Made by a program: the position numbers and the translations under genes
Part shown: piece after piece, positions 60,765 to 64,000 of the stretch
How the letters are laid out: each line of letters begins with the position of its first letter
Numbering within the stretch: position 1 is the stretch's first letter
NCBI GenBank assembly: GCA_038087035.1
Contig: CP051187.1
Location: 3,167,001 to 3,231,000, forward strand
DNA from: Gloeotrichia echinulata CP02
GTDB taxonomy: Bacteria; Cyanobacteriota; Cyanobacteriia; Cyanobacteriales; Nostocaceae
Direction of reading: 5' to 3'
Length of the DNA: 64,000 nt
Notes under the pieces: model-generated
Databases searched by the model: none
The model's input: only the letters and a program-made list of their open reading frames with translations
Told to the model about the DNA's origin: nothing

Positions 60765-61604
60765 ATGGCAATCGATTTTACTAAGTATCACGGTCTGGGG
60801 AATGACTTTATTCTCATTGATAATCGCTCGTCATCATTACCAGTAATCACTCCAGAGCAAGCAGTGCAGTTGTGCGATCGCCATTTTGGTATCGGCGCTG
60901 ATGGTGTAATTTTTGCTTTACCTGGAGAAAATGGTACTGATTACACCATGCGGATTTTTAATTCTGATGGTTCAGAACCAGAAATGTGTGGTAACGGTAT
61001 TCGCTGTTTAGCCGGATTTTTGGCTGACTTAGAAGGAATATCTCGGAATAAAGATAGCTATCGCATTCATACTCTGGCTGGTGTCATTACACCTCAACTC
61101 ATGCCCGATGGTCAAGTCAAGGTGGATATGGGTTTACCTCGGTTACTCGCTGGCGAAATTCCTACCACCCTGGCTGCATCTGACGCTAAAGTGATTAATC
61201 AGCCTCTAGAAGTAGCGGGTCAATCTTGGGATGTCACCTGTGTGAGTATGGGTAATCCCCACTGTATTACTTTTGTGGAGGATGTAGCCGCCATTCCCCT
61301 AGAATCAATTGGACCACAGTTTGAAAATCACCCTGTTTTTCCCCAAAGAATCAATACAGAATTTATTCAAGTGGTTAGCCGCGACTACGTAAAAATGCGC
61401 GTATGGGAGCGTGGCGCGGGTATCACCTTAGCTTGTGGTACTGGTGCTTGTGCTTCCTTGGTGGCTGGTGTATTAACAGGAAAATGCGATCGCCTGGCCA
61501 CTGTAGAACTACCAGGTGGACCCTTGGAAATTGAATGGTCCGAAATTGACCAACGGGTTTACATGACAGGTCCAGCCCAGAGGGTTTTCCAGGGTAAAAT
61601 TTAA
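60765..61604 (+). CDS. dapF: Diaminopimelate epimerase
   Basis: Converts LL- to meso-diaminopimelate for lysine and peptidoglycan. 279 residues. The two active-site cysteines are seen: EMCGNGIRC (near 76) and [10 protein letters not shown] (near 221). N-terminal [15 protein letters not shown] and [14 protein letters not shown] are signature parts. Two MITE C relics follow, the first 4 bp after the stop. Confidence 0.96.
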   Translation: MAIDFTKYHGLGNDFILIDNRSSSLPVITPEQAVQLCDRHFGIGADGVIFALPGENGTDYTMRIFNSDGSEPEMCGNGIRCLAGFLADLEGISRNKDSYRIHTLAGVITPQLMPDGQVKVDMGLPRLLAGEIPTTLAASDAKVINQPLEVAGQSWDVTCVSMGNPHCITFVEDVAAIPLESIGPQFENHPVFPQRINTEFIQVVSRDYVKMRVWERGAGITLACGTGACASLVAGVLTGKCDRLATVELPGGPLEIEWSEIDQRVYMTGPAQRVFQGKI

Positions 61605-61608
61605 GTAA

Positions 61609-61675
61609 TTACAGCAATTTTCACGCAATAACCACAGATCCCCGTAGGGGCGCAAGGCCTTGCGCCCCCACAAAA
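61609..61675. repeat. MITE family C, truncated copy after dapF
   Basis: TTACAGCAATTTTCACGCAA and the palindrome CGTAGGGGCGCAAGG/CCTTGCGCCCCC; the right end is lost. Followed by ACGAATT heptamers (61690-61719). Confidence 0.75.
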
Positions 61676-61721
61676 TCAATACGGTAGCTTACGAATTACG
61701 AATTACGAATTACGAATTATT

Positions 61722-61818
61722 TTACAGCTATTTTCAGGTAAATAGACCACATTTGCCGTAGGGGCACAGCACTGCTGTGCCCTGAGAGTGTGGTTCAACT
61801 ACGTGAAAACTGCTGTAA
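61722..61818. repeat. MITE family C copy overlapping the GMC gene end
   Basis: TTACAGCTATTTTCAGGTA to TACGTGAAAACTGCTGTAA, with centre GTAGGGGCACAGCACTGCTG. Its right 20 bp provide the last codons (TAVFT) and the TAG stop of the minus-strand oxidoreductase. Confidence 0.82.
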
Positions 61819-63400
61819 TATGATCAGCAAGTCTGATTGCTAGCGCCAAAACTGTGAGCGTTGGGTTAGCATAGCTAGCGGTTGTAAATACAGAACTACT
61901 TGCAATATACAAATTGCTGACATCATGAACTTTACAATTTTCATCCACAACACCATGTTGTGGTACGCTTGACATTCTCGTTGTTCCCAAGTGATGTCCT
62001 CCTTGTGGTGCTGAAGATATTCTGGGTACAGATACAACCTTTCCGACACCAGATTTTTCCAGTGCTTGCTGGAAAACTTCAATCGATTTCTCAATACTGA
62101 CAATATCCAATTCGCTAGAGCGCCAGTCTACCTTAAGTTGATTGAGTCCAAAAATATCCTTTTTATCGCTTAAGCTTACTTGACTATTGGGATTTGGTAC
62201 CTGCTCACTATCAATGCGGAGTGTATGAAGGTGAGATTTATTTTCTACAAGTACAGAAGGTAATTTATGTTTACTCAAGATTCTTTTGGTAATCCATTTA
62301 TATGAAAAATCCAACATCCCTGGAGTATCAACAACAATATTTTTGATATGCTCACCAAAATCAACTACCTTGGTTTTTTTTATCAAAGATTTAGCCAAAT
62401 AAGCAGCCGAAAGAATACTATTTTGATGACTGGGATCGGTGAAGTTGGGACGATACATAAAAAACCGTTGATTCAACAGTCCATATTCCCTACGTTTATC
62501 TTCACGAATTGCAATTGAGTGTTGATAGAAAGTACCATTTGGCAATTGTTGATAGTCCCATATAATAGGTTCTTTGTCAGAAAATTGCACATTTATGAAG
62601 GCATTTAAATGCCCCATATAATATCGACCTAGGAGATTAAATCGATTACCAATTCCTTGTTTATGAACATCACGAGATAGTAGTAATAATCTTGTTACTT
62701 CCAAACCTCCAGTTGCTAAAATATAGCGCTGGGCGCGAACTATAAACTTATTTTTTCTCAAGGAAGAAACATTTAAATACTCAACCTTACTGCCATTTTC
62801 ATCAGTAGCAATATTTAAACAATTAGCATATAAAACAACATTGATATTTCCAGACTTTTTTAAGATATCTAAGTATCGCTTGCCAAAATTTGTCGGTGGA
62901 CTAAATAGATATAATTGCTCAAGGGAGATATCTTCTGATTTTAAACCCGGAATCATCGATTTCGAGTCTTCAATGTCAGGAAAGATATTTTTCACTGAAT
63001 AATTATAAGCGCCAATTTCGCAGTAAGTATTTGCCCGTTCATAATAAGGAGCTAAATCTTTTTTAGTAATCGGCCAACCACTATAAGGTATATGGGATTG
63101 ATATTCAAAGTCAGATTCATCAAATGGTATACATCTACCGCCCCAGGCTGTAGTTGCTCCACCCAAATGTCTACGCCTATACTCTTCTAAAGTGGTATGA
63201 GTTTTCCGGTCTACTTCTCCCTGATTTAAAGACTCCAGACTTTGTTCATACTTTAGTCCTCCACTCTCCAGTAGAATAACTTTCATATCCTGGTTAGAGA
63301 ATTCATGCGCCAATGTAATACCAGCCGCACCACCACCAACAATACAGATATCACAATCAAGGGTTTCGCCCTCGGCTATACTACGACCATCTATAATCAT
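61799..63400 (-). CDS. GMC-family FAD-dependent oxidoreductase
   Basis: 533 residues. FAD-binding CDICIVGGGAAGITLAHEFS (about 16-35), GGATTAWGGRC, FILATGGLE-like YILATGGLEVTRLLL, and the C-terminal GMC_oxred_C part GGHHLGTTRMS with NLYIASSSVFTTASYANPTL. It should oxidise an alcohol or sugar; the substrate is unknown. Next upstream on the strand is a DegT-type aminotransferase, so a role in sugar or secondary metabolism is possible. The last residues come from a MITE terminal repeat. Confidence 0.88.
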   Translation of the reverse strand: MIIDGRSIAEGETLDCDICIVGGGAAGITLAHEFSNQDMKVILLESGGLKYEQSLESLNQGEVDRKTHTTLEEYRRRHLGGATTAWGGRCIPFDESDFEYQSHIPYSGWPITKKDLAPYYERANTYCEIGAYNYSVKNIFPDIEDSKSMIPGLKSEDISLEQLYLFSPPTNFGKRYLDILKKSGNINVVLYANCLNIATDENGSKVEYLNVSSLRKNKFIVRAQRYILATGGLEVTRLLLLSRDVHKQGIGNRFNLLGRYYMGHLNAFINVQFSDKEPIIWDYQQLPNGTFYQHSIAIREDKRREYGLLNQRFFMYRPNFTDPSHQNSILSAAYLAKSLIKKTKVVDFGEHIKNIVVDTPGMLDFSYKWITKRILSKHKLPSVLVENKSHLHTLRIDSEQVPNPNSQVSLSDKKDIFGLNQLKVDWRSSELDIVSIEKSIEVFQQALEKSGVGKVVSVPRISSAPQGGHHLGTTRMSSVPQHGVVDENCKVHDVSNLYIASSSVFTTASYANPTLTVLALAIRLADHITAVFT

Positions 63401-63469
63401 ATTATTTTCCGGTTTTTAATTTTTGATAAATAAAGTTAACTAGTGTTGGTCGTCATTTGTCATTGATTT

Positions 63470-63544
63470 TTTTCAGAAATCAATGACAAATGACCAATGA
63501 CCAATGACAAATGACAAATGACCAATGACAAATGACAAATGACA
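63470..63544. repeat. Heptanucleotide STRR (ATGACAA/ATGACCA)
   Basis: About ten units between the aminotransferase stop and the GMC start; TTTGTCATTGATTTTTTTCA just before it makes a hairpin with the first unit. Confidence 0.85.
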
Positions 63545-64000
63545 TTAGTTGCTGATGCTAACTTTTTGCTTAGTAACTTGTTGCACACGAGAAGCAAAAT
63601 ATTTTCTAATTACCTGAATGTTTTTCTCAACTTCACTGCGAGAATAGCTAGGATAGGTTGGTAAATAGATTAGCTCTTGCTCAACTTTGCGGGAATTGGG
63701 ACAATCGCGATAAAATTCTGCAAAGCGGGGTGAATCAGCTGTGCTGGTAAAATGACCGGCTGCTATATCTCGATTATGTTTGAACATAAATCGCAGCAAA
63801 TCTTCCCGCTGCTCATATTGGATTGGAAACCAAAGATATGTATGAGAGCCATCGGTTCGCACAGGCGGTAAGATTAATTCTGCAATATCTTTCAGCCCCT
63901 GGTAATAAAGCTGGGCGTTGTCAATTCTCGTCTTGATATCACGATCAATGCGGTTAAGCTGTGATAAAGCCAGGCGAGCTTGGAATGGTGTATACGACGA
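63545..64000 (-). CDS. DegT/DnrJ/EryC1-type aminotransferase, C-terminal part
   Basis: The frame continues past the window edge, so only about 151 C-terminal residues are seen. PFQARLALSQLNRIDRDI and NAQLYYQGLKDI (upstream of an internal GTG at 63862) followed by SHTYLWFPIQYEQREDLL, then AGHFTS and LPTYPSYS. These match the C-terminal region of PLP-dependent sugar aminotransferases, where the L-x-L-x-x-L-x-x-I-x-x-x-I helix follows the PLP lysine domain. It probably acts on a nucleotide sugar. A gap of 144 nt separates it from the GMC gene on the same strand. Confidence 0.75.
   Translation of the reverse strand, partial: SSYTPFQARLALSQLNRIDRDIKTRIDNAQLYYQGLKDIAELILPPVRTDGSHTYLWFPIQYEQREDLLRFMFKHNRDIAAGHFTSTADSPRFAEFYRDCPNSRKVEQELIYLPTYPSYSRSEVEKNIQVIRKYFASRVQQVTKQKVSISN

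Overview
The window looks like chromosome from a filamentous, heterocyst-type cyanobacterium (Nostocales). The signs are frequent GCGATCGC octamers (HIP1), many 7-bp short tandem repeats (STRRs) between genes, two DevBC-type exporter sets, the carboxysome shell protein CcmP, a cyanobacterial-type Hfq next to dapF, and transposase-poor TnpB elements. No tRNA, rRNA or CRISPR array was recognised. Identifications rest on reading motifs and family resemblance; no database search was run.

Layout. 0-2 kb: a TnpB element sitting in an HNH-endonuclease gene, then a 12-unit 21-bp array. 2-7 kb: trmJ, a class A beta-lactamase-like serine hydrolase, a FAS1 protein, and dprA flanked by two direct MITE copies. 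7.5-18 kb: a sulfur-acquisition island (cysW, cysT, two sulfate-binding proteins, ssuE, ssuD and an FAD/NAD(P)-binding protein) with shared TACGGTA-type palindromes upstream of sbp and ssuD. 18.3-22.7 kb: an IS608-type TnpB element splitting the leader of msrB, a 166-bp deletion derivative of the same element, ccmP, a pentapeptide-repeat protein, an hsdS relic and a PIN toxin-antitoxin pair. 23-27.7 kb: formamidase family, half-size TauE/SafE, BMP-family binding protein, ureidoglycolate lyase. 27.7-30.6 kb: a cobalamin riboswitch driving cbiMNQO. 30.6-34 kb: two poorly known genes, RNase T2, a large hairpin-rich noncoding region and a second PIN toxin-antitoxin pair. 34-37.8 kb: upp, urc4 and urc1, a likely uracil-catabolic (URC) set with an NtcA-like site. 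38.6-48 kb: two DevBC exporter sets (one with DevA) separated by a 64-bp tandem array and a RAYT transposase, and a divergent TetR regulator. 48-56 kb: three P-loop (STAND-like) ATPases, two of them large membrane proteins ending in a type I periplasmic-binding-protein domain. 56.6-60.2 kb: a CPA2 cation/proton antiporter cut in two by a second IS608-type element. 60.3-64 kb: hfq, dapF, a GMC oxidoreductase and the end of a DegT-type aminotransferase.

The most notable structure is at three levels. First, the two near-identical IS608-type elements lie exactly between TTAC and TCAA; conceptual excision rebuilds both host ORFs in frame, and the element right end offers a GGGGAG ribosome site plus ATG in frame with both downstream gene halves. 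Second, several MITE families end at, or supply, the stop codons of neighbouring genes, and the RAYT gene carries a MITE-like palindrome inside its own reading frame. Third, the 48-56 kb ATPase/ligand-binding cluster looks like a set of transmembrane STAND receptors whose role is not evident and is the best candidate here for an undescribed system.
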